Shown here: positions 24,654 to 33,700 of the stretch, one piece after another | Position numbering within the stretch: position 1 is the stretch's first letter | Layout of the letters: each line of letters begins with the position of its first letter | Source of the DNA: Ensifer sp. IC4062 | Lineage (GTDB): Bacteria; Pseudomonadota; Alphaproteobacteria; Rhizobiales; Rhizobiaceae | DNA length: 64,000 bases | Direction: 5' to 3' | NCBI RefSeq assembly: GCF_020193575.1 | Contig: NZ_JADYVD010000007.1 | Span: forward strand, 105,273-169,272 | Program-made: the position numbers and the translations under genes | The notes under the pieces: generated by a model | Database searches by the model: none | The model's input: the letters and a program-made list of their open reading frames with translations, nothing else | Told to the model about the DNA's origin: nothing

Positions 24654-27113
24654 ATGCTTGACCGTCTCGGTATACGCGGCCGTCTGTTGCTCGTGTTCTT
24701 CGCGCTCAGCGCGATCAGCATGCTGTCGACCGCCGCAGCAATCTACGTCCATCTGGAAGTCGGTTCTGTCGTCGAGCGCATCACTGAGCGTCAGACGCCT
24801 TCTGCGCTCGCCGCCCTCCAATTGTCCCGCCAGGCCGAACGGGTTGCCGCCGCAGCGCCGTCCATGCTCGCCGTAACCAGTAAGACGAAGCGTGCCGAGG
24901 TGTCCGCTGTCATCGAGACCGAGATGGCGCGGCTCGAACAACTGCTCAAGGCGCTGAGCGGTACCACGCTCAGCCGCGAATCCATCACAGAGATCAAGGG
25001 CGCGGTCCTTGGCCTGGCGAAAAACCTCCGGACCCTTGACGAGTTGGTCGAGGCGAGGCTGACGGTCGTGGCGCGGAAGGAAGAACTGTTGCGGCGGCTG
25101 TCCGCCACGACGACCGCAAGCCTGCGTCTGGTGGCAGCGGGCATCCTGGTCGTGAATTCGAAGGTTTCCGGGTGGCGGGAGGCGACGAGGGGCGCGGCTG
25201 CGTCGCCCGAGACGCGCGCCACAGCAACAGCGGGCCTTGCACAGGCGGTCGCCAGCTACCTGCCGCAACAGAAAGCGCAGCAGGAGATTGCAGTCATCAA
25301 TGGTTCGCTGCTGAAGGCCGCTAACTCGCCCACGCCGGGCGATCTTGCGTTGAGCGCGTTCCCGCTGCAGCGATCACTCAGCGGCCTTGAAGCGATAGCC
25401 CAGGAAATCGAAGCCAAGCTACGGACGCGCTTCCAGCAACGCGTGGCCGAGTTCAAGGCGCTGGCTGCGGGCGATAGCGGAATTCCGGCCGCGCGCGGGA
25501 ACGAGCTGGCCATTCTGACCGAAGGCGAGAGGCTCGTGGCGGAGAACGAGCGACTCTCCCGCGATCTGACCTCTGCGCTCGACCGCCTTGTGAATGTCGC
25601 CGACCGCGAAATCACCGATGCCGCAAAAGAGACGGCGACCGTGCAGACTTTCGGGACGGGAGTCGTGCTCGGTTCCGCCCTTCTCACTCTTGTCAGCTCG
25701 TTTCTGATCGTCTGGCTCTACGTGGATCGCAGCCTTCTTGCCCGCCTCGCGGCCGTCAGCCAGAGCATGCTCGCCATTGCTGCCGGCAATCTTCGAGCGC
25801 CACTGCCAAAGACGGCTGGCGACGAGATTGGCCGCATGGCGGACGCCCTTCGGCTCTTCCGGGATACGGCGATCGAAGTCGAAGAGAAAAATCTGCGTGA
25901 CGTGGCCGAAGCACGTCAACGTCTCATCGACGCGATCGAAAGCATCTCGGAAGGTTTCGCACTTTACGATGCGGAAGACCGGCTCGTCCTGTGCAACAAC
26001 CGCTATCGCGAAATCCTCTACCCAGGGATGGATGACGCCGTCGTTTGCGGAGCCCGGTTCGAGGCGATTATCCGTGCGGCGGCACGACGCGGCCTGATCG
26101 AAGATGCAGTCGGTCGCGAGGAGGAATGGATCGCCGAACGGCTTGACGCGCATCGCAGTCCGATGAGAACGCTCGTCCAGCGACGCAACCCCGATCGCTG
26201 GATTCAAATCAGCGAGCGTCGCATTTCGGGTGGGGGCACGGTGGCAGTCTACTCGGATGTGACCGAGCTGAAACGGCGAGAGCAGGACCTGTCCGAAAAA
26301 TCGACGGCGCTGGAAGCCCTCTCAAGCAAGCTTGCCAAGTACCTCGCGCCGCAGATCTATCGTTCAATCTTCAGCGGCCGGCAGGACGTCAGAATCGCGA
26401 GTCAGCGTAAGAAGCTTACTATCTGTTTCTCGGATATCGCCGGATTTACGGAAACAACCGACAGGATGGAATCTGAGGAGCTTACGCAGCTCCTCAATCA
26501 ATATCTGACGGAGATGTCGAAGATCGCCTTGGAGTTCGGGGCCACGATCGACAAGTATGTCGGCGACGCGATCTTGATGTTCTTCGGTGATCCCGAGACA
26601 CGCGGTGTCGGCGAGGACGCGATTGCCTGCGTTTCGATGGCGTTAGCCATGCAGAAGCGGATGGACGAGCTCGGCGACACCTGGCGTAGCGTTGGAATAG
26701 AGACGCCGTTGCGCTGCCGGATTGGGATCCATACGGACTATTGCACGGTCGGCAACTTCGGCAGCGAAGATCGAATGGACTATACGATCATCGGTGGTGC
26801 GGTGAACCTTGCTGCACGGCTTGAAGAGGAAGCGGCTCCGGGAGCCGTGCTCATCTCCTACGAGACATTCGCGCACATAAAGGATCTAATCCACTGTGAG
26901 GAGGTGGGGCACATTCGTGTCAAGGGAATAGCATATTCCGTCGCGACTTATCGTGTGATCGATTTCAAGGCCAATCTGACGGCGGCCTGCAGCGCGATTC
27001 GAAGTAAGCTGCCACATTTAACGCTCGAGGCAGAGCCCGGACTGATGTCGAACAGCGAGCGCGAAGAGGCCGCTGCGGTTCTTCGAGAAACACTTGACCG
27101 GCTTCGTCCCTGA
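24654..27113 (+). CDS. Membrane HAMP-PAS class III adenylate/guanylate cyclase
   Basis: This is an 819-residue protein. TM1 spans about 10-31. A large helical periplasmic sensor follows (about 32-330), then TM2 at about 334-354, HAMP (about 355-410, [20 protein letters not shown]), a PAS domain (about 420-540, [20 protein letters not shown]) and the cyclase domain (about 585-770). Metal aspartates appear in [13 protein letters not shown] and [34 protein letters not shown] completes the core. It should convert a periplasmic signal into cyclic nucleotide. The upstream binding protein is the obvious candidate partner. Confidence 0.9.
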   Translation: MLDRLGIRGRLLLVFFALSAISMLSTAAAIYVHLEVGSVVERITERQTPSALAALQLSRQAERVAAAAPSMLAVTSKTKRAEVSAVIETEMARLEQLLKALSGTTLSRESITEIKGAVLGLAKNLRTLDELVEARLTVVARKEELLRRLSATTTASLRLVAAGILVVNSKVSGWREATRGAAASPETRATATAGLAQAVASYLPQQKAQQEIAVINGSLLKAANSPTPGDLALSAFPLQRSLSGLEAIAQEIEAKLRTRFQQRVAEFKALAAGDSGIPAARGNELAILTEGERLVAENERLSRDLTSALDRLVNVADREITDAAKETATVQTFGTGVVLGSALLTLVSSFLIVWLYVDRSLLARLAAVSQSMLAIAAGNLRAPLPKTAGDEIGRMADALRLFRDTAIEVEEKNLRDVAEARQRLIDAIESISEGFALYDAEDRLVLCNNRYREILYPGMDDAVVCGARFEAIIRAAARRGLIEDAVGREEEWIAERLDAHRSPMRTLVQRRNPDRWIQISERRISGGGTVAVYSDVTELKRREQDLSEKSTALEALSSKLAKYLAPQIYRSIFSGRQDVRIASQRKKLTICFSDIAGFTETTDRMESEELTQLLNQYLTEMSKIALEFGATIDKYVGDAILMFFGDPETRGVGEDAIACVSMALAMQKRMDELGDTWRSVGIETPLRCRIGIHTDYCTVGNFGSEDRMDYTIIGGAVNLAARLEEEAAPGAVLISYETFAHIKDLIHCEEVGHIRVKGIAYSVATYRVIDFKANLTAACSAIRSKLPHLTLEAEPGLMSNSEREEAAAVLRETLDRLRP

Positions 27114-27328
27114 TGGTGCCTGGCATTTCTACTGCATGTGGGATCGATCGCTCAATGCGGCAGCACTTGGAAGCCAGAGCGACTGAAGATGGCCACTTCC
27201 TGCCGTTGCGATAACGTCCTCGTACTGCTGCCCTCCACCCAAAGCGGCCGCCACGCCGATACGATGCCATTGACCGTGCGGTATCCTGAGCGTCGTAGTG
27301 TTCTGCGACAACAGCAGGAGGTGGAACG

Positions 27329-27565
27329 GTGTTTTCATATGCTGCTCGCCTGGTGGCGATCGTGGCGCTTGTGGCCGGGGTCTGGCAGATCGCGCTGGGG
27401 CTGGTCATCTCGACGGCGTATCTGGATCCGGACGCCTTGTCGTGGTTCACGACCGCTTCGTCATTGGACCAGGCGATCGACGAAGGGCTTTACTGGATCG
27501 TATTCGGCATCGCATTCGGAACGCTCGCGGAGATAGGATTGGCCGTCCGCAAGCGGCGCGAGTGA
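27329..27565 (+). CDS. Small two-span membrane protein, GTG start
   Basis: This is a 78-residue protein. The start is GTG at 27329 with AGGAGG (27318-27323) 5-6 bases away, so the unusual start is well supported. Hydrophobic helices lie at about 5-27 (AARLVAIVALVAGVWQIALG) and 50-70 (EGLYWIVFGIAFGTLAEIGL), and the C-terminus is RKRRE. The topology predicts both ends on the cytoplasmic side. I do not recognise a family. Confidence 0.7.
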   Translation: MFSYAARLVAIVALVAGVWQIALGLVISTAYLDPDALSWFTTASSLDQAIDEGLYWIVFGIAFGTLAEIGLAVRKRRE

Positions 27566-27616
27566 TGCAGGATAAGGCGCGGCGTCAGCCGGCGCATGTA
27601 GTCGCGAGCACTGCGC

Positions 27617-27991
27617 TCAGGCTTCCGGTGGCGTGTCCACGAGCAACTGGAAAAAAATGCCGGCGGCGTCGCGGGGGCCGGCGGCGGCAAGCCAGTGGGG
27701 ATTTGTCATCACGACGGCGCGTCGCTTCGCGTCGTGCTCATCTTCTGCTTCGGCCTCGTAAATGGCGCATGCCATCCTGGTTTTCGAACAGTAGGCGATT
27801 TCGAATACACCGGACGGTTTGCCGTCCGGCCCGTCATAGATTTGCAGCACGTAACCCTTGAAGCTCCGGCGCTCGCCTCGCTGATCGAGCTCGCGCAGAA
27901 TCGATGGGCTGAGCTTGTCCCGATCGACGGGTAACGGCGGAGTCCAGAAAGGCCCCGTTGCAGTATCGTCGAGCTTGGCGCCGGCGTACAT
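27617..27991 (-). CDS. Hypothetical protein (124 residues)
   Basis: It starts MYAGAKLDDTATGPFWTPPL; AGGAG is 7 bases upstream of the ATG at 27991. The protein is soluble, with several aromatic and Cys residues (VLQIYDGPDGKPSGVFEIAY, then CSKTRMACAIYEAEAEDEHD). I do not recognise a family. It converges with the small membrane gene at 27329. Upstream lies a block of repeats, so its promoter must be close to 28000-28060. Confidence 0.65.
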   Translation of the reverse strand: MYAGAKLDDTATGPFWTPPLPVDRDKLSPSILRELDQRGERRSFKGYVLQIYDGPDGKPSGVFEIAYCSKTRMACAIYEAEAEDEHDAKRRAVVMTNPHWLAAAGPRDAAGIFFQLLVDTPPEA

Positions 27992-28106
27992 GTCTCTGCT
28001 CCTGTCGGCTGGAGGCCCTCCTGTAGGGTAGAGGGCTGCAAAGCTATCAATATTGCGCGGGTTGTGACAGGTCCAAGCACTGCACTTTTCGAGAGCGTGC
28101 TGTCCG

Positions 28107-28402
28107 TTTCCCGAATGGTGTCGGATGTAAGAAAACCACATGCAGCAATTCAAAGTGCAACAGCGTGATCGCAGTGACGGCAGCAGGCGAGCCGACGAAC
28201 ATCCGGCTGTCGATGTTTTCTGTACGGCCAACCCGGCTCCGTCACTCCCATGCTTGTGACAGCAATGAGGAACGGAGGAGAACCTGCCGTACCGGAGCAA
28301 CGAGGGTGCTGTCGTGTACTGTGGTCAGAGGCGCAGTAGAACTTTGAATTTCTGCATGATTTTGGCCTAGATCGATCCCGATTCAAGGTTCATGCGGTAA
28401 GG
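28107..28402. repeat. Composite of degraded family B and A repeats
   Basis: A partial forward B unit at 28107-28170 contains CACATGCAGCAATTCAAAGT. A degraded A hairpin follows at about 28242-28275. An inverted B unit at 28309-28402 contains GTAGAACTTTGAATTTCTGC and CGATTCAAGG. The block resembles the composite at 52815-53076. Confidence 0.7.
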
Positions 28403-28404
28403 CG

Positions 28405-28560
28405 AAAGAGGGTCCCAGAGCGGTTAGAAGGGACAATCGCGGTGGCTCTGGGACCTTTTCGCGTCGACGGCGGTGTCGGGGACTTGTCATCTCGTCGACG
28501 CTCTACGGTCACCATATGTTCGAGACGGGAGAGCCGCAACGGTCCTAGGACCTTTGGCTT
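28405..28560 (+). ncRNA. Strongly structured intergenic region, possible RNA element
   Basis: GGTCCCAGAGC (28411-28421) pairs perfectly with GCTCTGGGACC (28445-28455), 23-base loop, followed by TTTTC. GCGTCGACG and CGTCGACGC then form a second hairpin (about 28460-28503). The first stem plus T-run could be a terminator or the 3' end of a short transcript. No protein frame explains it. Confidence 0.35.
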
Positions 28561-28568
28561 TGCCTCTC

Positions 28569-28613
28569 GGACTTAAGTCCAGCGGCTGGAACTGTTTTCG
28601 TGCCCCACTCGTT
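28569..28613 (+). promoter_or_regulatory. EcfG-type promoter with upstream GGAC-N4-GTCC palindrome
   Basis: GGAAC (28588-28592), 17 bases, CGTT (28610-28613) matches the general-stress sigma (EcfG/RpoE2) consensus. GGACTTAAGTCC at 28569-28580 is centred about 45 bases before the expected transcript start. A related GGTCCTAGGACC lies at 28541-28552. The promoter drives the DUF1236 gene. Confidence 0.7.
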
Positions 28614-28641
28614 GCCCCTTTGTCCAAATCAGGAGGCGACA

Positions 28642-29049
28642 ATGAGAAAACTTGTTTTCATCGCTGCGGCAGCTGCCCTCCTTGGCGGCCCCGCGATCGC
28701 TCAGAATAACAACGACGGCAACGGCGGCGCTGCCGCGGGCATGGCCGGCGGTGCCGCGACGGGCGCCATTATCGGCGGACCGGTCGGCGCTGGCGTTGGC
28801 GCAGTTGTTGGAGGCGCGCTTGGCGGCGCACTGGCACCGCCGCCTCCCAAGGTGGTTACCACAGTCCAACAGATGCCACCACCGCCGTCAGTCGTCGTCC
28901 AGGAACGGATCGTCGTTGGCCAGCCTCTTCCAGAGACTGTCGTGCTGACCCCGGTTCCGGAGGCTCCGGACTATTCGGTAGCCGTCGTCAACGACCAGCG
29001 GGTGATCGTCGAGCCGAGATCTCGCAGGGTGGTTCAGATCATCAACTGA
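28642..29049 (+). CDS. DUF1236-type secreted protein
   Basis: This is a 135-residue protein. The signal peptide (about 1-20, RKLVFIAAAAALLGGPAIA) is cut before QNNNDGNGG. A Gly/Ala-rich hydrophobic segment (about 28-65) resembles a glycine-zipper. It is followed by Pro-rich sequence and a C-terminal DUF1236-like motif ending DQRVIVEPRSRRVVQIIN. AGGAGG is 6 bases upstream. It is probably periplasmic or envelope-associated. The EcfG-like promoter at 28588 suggests general-stress induction. Molecular function is unknown. Confidence 0.85.
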   Translation: MRKLVFIAAAAALLGGPAIAQNNNDGNGGAAAGMAGGAATGAIIGGPVGAGVGAVVGGALGGALAPPPPKVVTTVQQMPPPPSVVVQERIVVGQPLPETVVLTPVPEAPDYSVAVVNDQRVIVEPRSRRVVQIIN

Positions 29050-29204
29050 CGGCCTGACCCCATAGCGCCCGCGCATCTATCCGGACGCGGAGGCCACGCC
29101 GGCAGGTTTCGGCGCCGATCATCGGGCCAACATCCTTCATCAACAGGAGCCCGTCGTGCCTCTCGGCGGGCTTCTCCTCGTATGTTCATGCAAAAATCGA
29201 ATAT

Positions 29205-29241
29205 GGGACCTTTGTCCCATATCGGGCTGGACCAAAGTCCA
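29205..29241. promoter_or_regulatory. Tandem GGGAC-N4-GTCCC palindromes
   Basis: GGGACCTTTGTCCC (29205-29218) and TGGACCAAAGTCCA (29228-29241) have centres 23 bases apart, about two helical turns. The half-site-N4-half-site plan is that of Crp/Fnr-type operators. They lie between two convergent genes, so their target is unclear; a rightward transcript ending near the hairpin at 29341-29378 is possible. Otherwise 29050-29434 holds no gene I recognise. Confidence 0.5.
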
Positions 29242-29434
29242 TGGATCAAGGGCCGAAAGAGGACGATACTCCGACTCTTTGGGAGGGTGCCGGCGGCATG
29301 CACCGACACAAACCTATAGTCATTTCAGAATTGATTTAGAGCGGGGCCTCTTCGCCAAGAAAAGCGTGAGACCCCGCTTGTGTAGGGGCCGCTCGTCAAG
29401 GCGATCTCCCTTCCGGTCACGATCTCTCTTCCTG

Positions 29435-29653
29435 TCATTGGGTGCCTGACAGACGTTGCCGCAGGAAAGGCACGGTGAGCATCTTCAGCATCGCCGGATC
29501 GCGAATGCCGAGATGATAATTGAAGATCAGGCGTGTGAGCGTTCCCTCTGCCACAGCACTGGTGCGCAGCATCTGATGATCCTCGAGCAACTGCTCGAAC
29601 ACTGCGCTCAGCATGTCGACATCGTGAAGGGGAATGTGAGGTCTTATCGGCAT
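29435..29653 (-). CDS. Small helical protein, paralogue of the 63199 gene
   Basis: This is a 72-residue protein. GGAGGAAG lies about 8 bases upstream of the ATG. The core DMLSAVFEQLLEDHQMLRTS followed by TRLIFNYHLGIRDPAMLKML aligns with EMIESIFRRELKLRALPLQS and ARLIRAYQSGIRDAAGL of the protein at 63199, including the shared RLI-x2-Y-x2-GIRD. It has no signal or membrane segment. These look like one family of short cytoplasmic proteins. Function is unknown; the second member sits beside a Crp/Fnr gene. Confidence 0.75.
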   Translation of the reverse strand: MPIRPHIPLHDVDMLSAVFEQLLEDHQMLRTSAVAEGTLTRLIFNYHLGIRDPAMLKMLTVPFLRQRLSGTQ

Positions 29654-30006
29654 AGCGCATCTTCCTCCGTTGACACGACAGCGCTATGACGCCCATGAGG
29701 CGCTGAATATTCCCGCAGATGGCCAGATGATGCGTCCTGGTGCAAGGCGCTGGCTCCTTATAATTTTACCAGGGCGTTAGCACGCGCCGTTCTGCCGGTT
29801 GGGTGCGCTAAAGCGGGAATGAGAAAAAGTGCGCGGTTTCCGCCCCCATCCCACTCTACCTCATTACTATCGATCACGTTCATGATTTTGGTTGATTCAA
29901 CCTAAAATAATCGTGATCTGCCGCGCTGCCGCGGTTGCATTCCGGGCCATCGGAATGGCGACACAGTTGTTACTCGCATCCCTCGAGATCCCGAGCCAAA
30001 CTGTAC

Positions 30007-30111
30007 CTAGCGCATGTTTCCTAGTCGCACTCGATTCAAGGATAAAAACATGCAGCAACTCAAGGCGTTACAGCGTCCTTTGCGCGTCCGATAGGACGCG
30101 CGGCGGTGTAA
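30007..30111. repeat. Family B repeat, copy 7
   Basis: GCATGTTTCCTAGTCGCACT, GATTCAAGGATAAAAACATG and GCAGCAACTCAAGGCGTTAC, then the hairpin GCGCGTCCGATAGGACGCGC. It ends 62 bases before the DUF899 gene. The rest of the 29654-30172 gap holds nothing I recognise. Confidence 0.85.
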
Positions 30112-30172
30112 GAACGGGCAAGGACAGCCGCAACACACGGCGCATTGCCCCAGATCAGGAGATTTAAGAGCC

Positions 30173-30955
30173 ATGACTACGCCAACCGAGAATACCCGCA
30201 AACCTGCCATGCACACCCCGCCGGTCGTATCGCCCAAGGAATGGGAGGCGGCCCGGCAGAAGCTGTTGGTCAAGGAAAAGGCCCAGACCCGCGCCCGTGA
30301 TGCGCTCGCCGCCGAGCGCCGGCGGATGCCGTGGATGGCCGTGACGAAGGACTACGTGTTCGAGGGGCCCGACGGCAAGGTCAGCCTCGCCGACCTCTTC
30401 GACGGCCGGCACCAACTGATCGTCTACCGCGCCTTCTACGAGCCGGGCGTATTCGGCTGGCCCGAGCACGCCTGCCGGGGCTGCTCCATGGTGGCCGATC
30501 AGGTGGCCCATCTCGCCCACCTCAACGCCCGCGACACGACGCTCGTCTTCGTCTCGCGCGCACCCCAGGAGGAGATCAAGCGGCTGAAGGCGCGGATGGG
30601 CTGGGAGATGCCGTGGTTTACCATCACCGACAGCTTCGATGCCGATTTCGGCGTGGACGAGTGGCACGGCACCAACGTGTTTTACCGCGACGGCGACCGT
30701 GTCTTCCGCACCTACTTCATAAACAACCGCGGCGACGAGCAGATGGGCAGCACCTGGAACTATCTCGACATCACGCCGCTCGGCCGGCAGGAGGTCTGGG
30801 AGGACTCGCCCGAGGGCTATCCGCAGACCCCGACCTACAAGTGGTGGAACTGGCACGACAGCTACACCGCGGACGCCGCGCCGGACAAGAAATGGGTCGA
30901 GGTGTCGGACGCCGGCGAGGCGGCGATGCGGAAGCATGACGCGGACAAGCGATAG
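30173..30955 (+). CDS. DUF899 thioredoxin-like family protein
   Basis: This is a 260-residue protein. The DUF899 hallmark YVFEGPDGKVSLADLFDGRH is followed by LIVYRAFYEPGVFGWPEHAC and RGCSMVADQVAHL, a thioredoxin-like fold with Cys pair CRGC. A C-terminal WNYLDITPLGRQE and a WWNWHDSY segment complete the family pattern. The protein is probably cytoplasmic and redox-related, but no member has a firm reaction that I can name. A second, divergent DUF899 protein lies at 45437. Confidence 0.9.
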   Translation: MTTPTENTRKPAMHTPPVVSPKEWEAARQKLLVKEKAQTRARDALAAERRRMPWMAVTKDYVFEGPDGKVSLADLFDGRHQLIVYRAFYEPGVFGWPEHACRGCSMVADQVAHLAHLNARDTTLVFVSRAPQEEIKRLKARMGWEMPWFTITDSFDADFGVDEWHGTNVFYRDGDRVFRTYFINNRGDEQMGSTWNYLDITPLGRQEVWEDSPEGYPQTPTYKWWNWHDSYTADAAPDKKWVEVSDAGEAAMRKHDADKR

Positions 30956-31182
30956 GCGGCGCCGTTTCGGAGGGGCCGACCGGCAGCGACTGTCGGTCGG
31001 CGCGACCCGGCCGCCGGCGCCGAGGGCCTCACGATCGGACCTGCACTCCCTTGCTAACTATCGCGACAGCGCCTGAGTGAAACCGAAGCTTTCGACAGCA
31101 AGCTCGGTGCTCCTCCAATTTGCGGAAGCGTTTCGCTCGCTCCATTCTGCTAAGCTTCCGGCGACAGCGGAGGAGAAAAGCC

Positions 31183-32172
31183 ATGGCCAGCACTTCACAA
31201 CAGATCATGAGGCTTGGGTTCGGGTTCGCCGTGTCACAGGCGCTGCGCGTCATTATCGAGCTCGGCATCCCCGATCTCCTGGCTGCCGGCGAGCAGTCGG
31301 TGGATGAGTTGGCAGCCGCCACGCAGTCGAAGGCAGATGCGCTTTACCGTGTCATGCGACTTCTCGCGCCCGAAGGGGTCCTTAGGGAAGTGGCACCGCG
31401 CCGTTTCGCACTGACAGAGCTTGGTGCCATGCTGCGCTCCGATCAGTCGGGTCCCCGTGATTTCGTCCGTATGATCAACAGCGAGGCCTATCTTGCCTTC
31501 GAGCAACTGCTTTACTCCGTTCGCACCGGAAAGCCGGCATTCGACAAGGTGTTCGGAAGCCCAAGGTTTGACTGGCTGTCGGAACACCCCGAGCAGGCCG
31601 CCTTGTTTCAGCGTGCCATGGTCGCCTTGAGCCAAGGCAGCAACGAGGCCGTTGCCGAAGCCTATGACTTCGGGCCATTCACGCGGGTCGTCGACGTTGG
31701 CGGCGGACATGGTCAGCTTCTTTCGGCGATCCTGGCCCGCAACCCGCATCTGAGCGGCGTGCTTTTCGACCTGCCTTCGGGCCTCGCGGCAGCCCAGCAG
31801 GGTGCCGGAGGCAACCTGCCGCGCACGGAATTTGTCGCAGGTGACTTCTTTGAAAGCGTCCCCAGCGGTGATGTCTACGTCGTCAAGAAGGTCGTTCACG
31901 ATTGGGACGATGATCGTGCCGTGGTGATCCTGCGAAATTGTCGCAAGGCCATGCAACAGAGCGGGAAGGTACTTGTGGCCGAGACGCTCGTGCCGCCGGG
32001 TGACGAACCGAACCTGATCAAAGAAATCGACGTGGTCATGCTCGCCATCACTGGCGGCCTGGAGAGGACGGAGGCGCAGTATGCAAGCCTTTTCAAAGCC
32101 GCGGGGCTACAGCTTGAACGCGTGATTCAGACCAAGGGGCCCATTTCCCTCCTTGAGGCATCTCCAGCGTGA
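31183..32172 (+). CDS. SAM-dependent O-methyltransferase (hydroxyneurosporene type)
   Basis: This is a 329-residue protein. I took the ATG at 31183 (MASTSQQIMRLGFGFAVSQA) because GGAGGAG is 8 bases upstream. A winged-helix dimerisation domain (about 10-90) leads to the methyltransferase domain with VVDVGGGHGQLLSAIL (about 167-182), DLP as the adenosine-binding acidic loop and the catalytic VKKVVHDWDDD. It has the same family layout as the gene at 6424. Acceptor substrate is unknown. Monocistronic. Confidence 0.9.
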   Translation: MASTSQQIMRLGFGFAVSQALRVIIELGIPDLLAAGEQSVDELAAATQSKADALYRVMRLLAPEGVLREVAPRRFALTELGAMLRSDQSGPRDFVRMINSEAYLAFEQLLYSVRTGKPAFDKVFGSPRFDWLSEHPEQAALFQRAMVALSQGSNEAVAEAYDFGPFTRVVDVGGGHGQLLSAILARNPHLSGVLFDLPSGLAAAQQGAGGNLPRTEFVAGDFFESVPSGDVYVVKKVVHDWDDDRAVVILRNCRKAMQQSGKVLVAETLVPPGDEPNLIKEIDVVMLAITGGLERTEAQYASLFKAAGLQLERVIQTKGPISLLEASPA

Positions 32173-32406
32173 GACGATCAAGGCTATCGGAATGTGCAAA
32201 GGGGTGCCTTTCGGCCTTGGGCTGACAAACTCAGGAAGTCGAGGTCGGGTCAAAGGACGGAGCCGGGTGGATCCGGAAACGGACGACGGGAGCTGCAATC
32301 GGCACGATGGGCCAAATGCAGTTCCATTGCGGCCTTGGCCAATTCGCATATTCTCCCCTCGAAAAGAACGTAGAAACTGAGGTGTTGTCGGACGAGAGGA
32401 AAGCCG

Positions 32407-33564
32407 ATGAGCGTCGAAGAGGCGAAGTATAGTGACGTAGTTGAATGGCGACGCGACCTTCACGCTCATCCCGAACTCCAGTTCGACGTTCACCGAACAG
32501 CTTCGCTCGTCGCCGCAAGACTCAGGGACTTCGGCTGCGATGAGGTAGCAACCGAAATCGGCAGAACCGGCGTCGTGGGCATCATTCACGGGAAAAAGCG
32601 GACCAGCGGAAGGGTCATCGGCTTGCGAGCCGATATGGATGCTTTGCCGATCGAAGAATTGACCGGTGCGCCCTGGGCATCAAAAACCAACGGAGTGATG
32701 CACGCGTGCGGGCACGATGGCCATACCGCCATGCTGCTTGGCGCGGCACGGGAATTGGCGCAAACACGAGAATTCGACGGCACTGCCGCCGTTGTCTTTC
32801 AACCGGCTGAAGAAGGTGGCGGCGGCGGAAAGGCCATGGTCGACGCTGGCCTGATGGAAAGGTTCGGCATCAACGAAATCTACGCAATGCATACTGAGCC
32901 AGGTCTACCGATCGGGCAATTCGCAACAGCCAGCGGGCCAATGGCTGCTTCAGCCGACGGTTTCCGGATCAAAGTCGAAGGCAAGGGGGCGCACGGCGCA
33001 TCCCCGCATGTCAGCGTCGACCCTCTCGTTGTCGGTGCAAACATCCTCCTGGCGCTTCAAACCATCGTGTCCCGCAACGTCCATCCTCGAAAGTGCGCTG
33101 TCGTTACGGTGGGTTTCCTGAACGGTGGCAAGGCTGGCAATGTCATTCCACAGTGGGCCGAGATGGGCGGCACAACGAGGACGTTCGACCCAGCAGTGCG
33201 AGACCTTGTTGAGGCGCGGCTATGCGCTATCGCGGAAAAGGTGGCGGAGGCCTATGGGGCAACCGCCGTGGTGAGATATCGGCGGATGTATCCCCCGACA
33301 GTAAACCATGCCCGTGAGACCGAATTTGCGGTCAGCGTAGCACGGACGTTGGTCGGTGATGCCAAAGTGAATGACAAACTCGAACCCCTCATGGGTTCGG
33401 AGGACTTCGCCTTCATGCTGGAGGAGCGGCCGGGCAATATCATGCTCATCGGCAACGGAGACACGGCATCCGTCCATGATGCACGCTATGACTTCAACGA
33501 TGAAGCAATCCCATTCGGCATCGCTTATTTCAGGAACATCGTGGAGCGCGGTCTGCCGCTTTGA
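32407..33564 (+). CDS. M20D amidohydrolase (hippurate hydrolase/IAA-amino-acid hydrolase type)
   Basis: This is a 385-residue protein. Metal ligands are visible: MHACGHDGHTAMLLG (Cys and His), AEEGGGGGKAM (catalytic Glu), AMHTEPGLPIGQ and GSEDFAFML near the C-terminus. These define the M20D group (HipO, IlvE-like ILR1), which cleaves N-acyl amino acids or similar amides in the cytoplasm. Length is typical. No transport gene is adjacent, so the substrate is undefined. Confidence 0.92.
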   Translation: MSVEEAKYSDVVEWRRDLHAHPELQFDVHRTASLVAARLRDFGCDEVATEIGRTGVVGIIHGKKRTSGRVIGLRADMDALPIEELTGAPWASKTNGVMHACGHDGHTAMLLGAARELAQTREFDGTAAVVFQPAEEGGGGGKAMVDAGLMERFGINEIYAMHTEPGLPIGQFATASGPMAASADGFRIKVEGKGAHGASPHVSVDPLVVGANILLALQTIVSRNVHPRKCAVVTVGFLNGGKAGNVIPQWAEMGGTTRTFDPAVRDLVEARLCAIAEKVAEAYGATAVVRYRRMYPPTVNHARETEFAVSVARTLVGDAKVNDKLEPLMGSEDFAFMLEERPGNIMLIGNGDTASVHDARYDFNDEAIPFGIAYFRNIVERGLPL

Positions 33565-33700
33565 CCGACTGCATCCGTCTTGGAATGGTTGCGTGGAGCC
33601 CGCCGTGCGGGCTTCCGGAGCGGCCTGGTTGCCGAGAACGCCAGGTTCGCTGCGTGCGCACACTGTCGGCGCACGATTCCGGTCATCCGGACTGGTTGCC

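Noticed and set aside
29892..30167. 91-codon frame before the DUF899 gene
   Set aside because: It runs through the family B repeat at 30007-30111, so most of its codons are repeat sequence.
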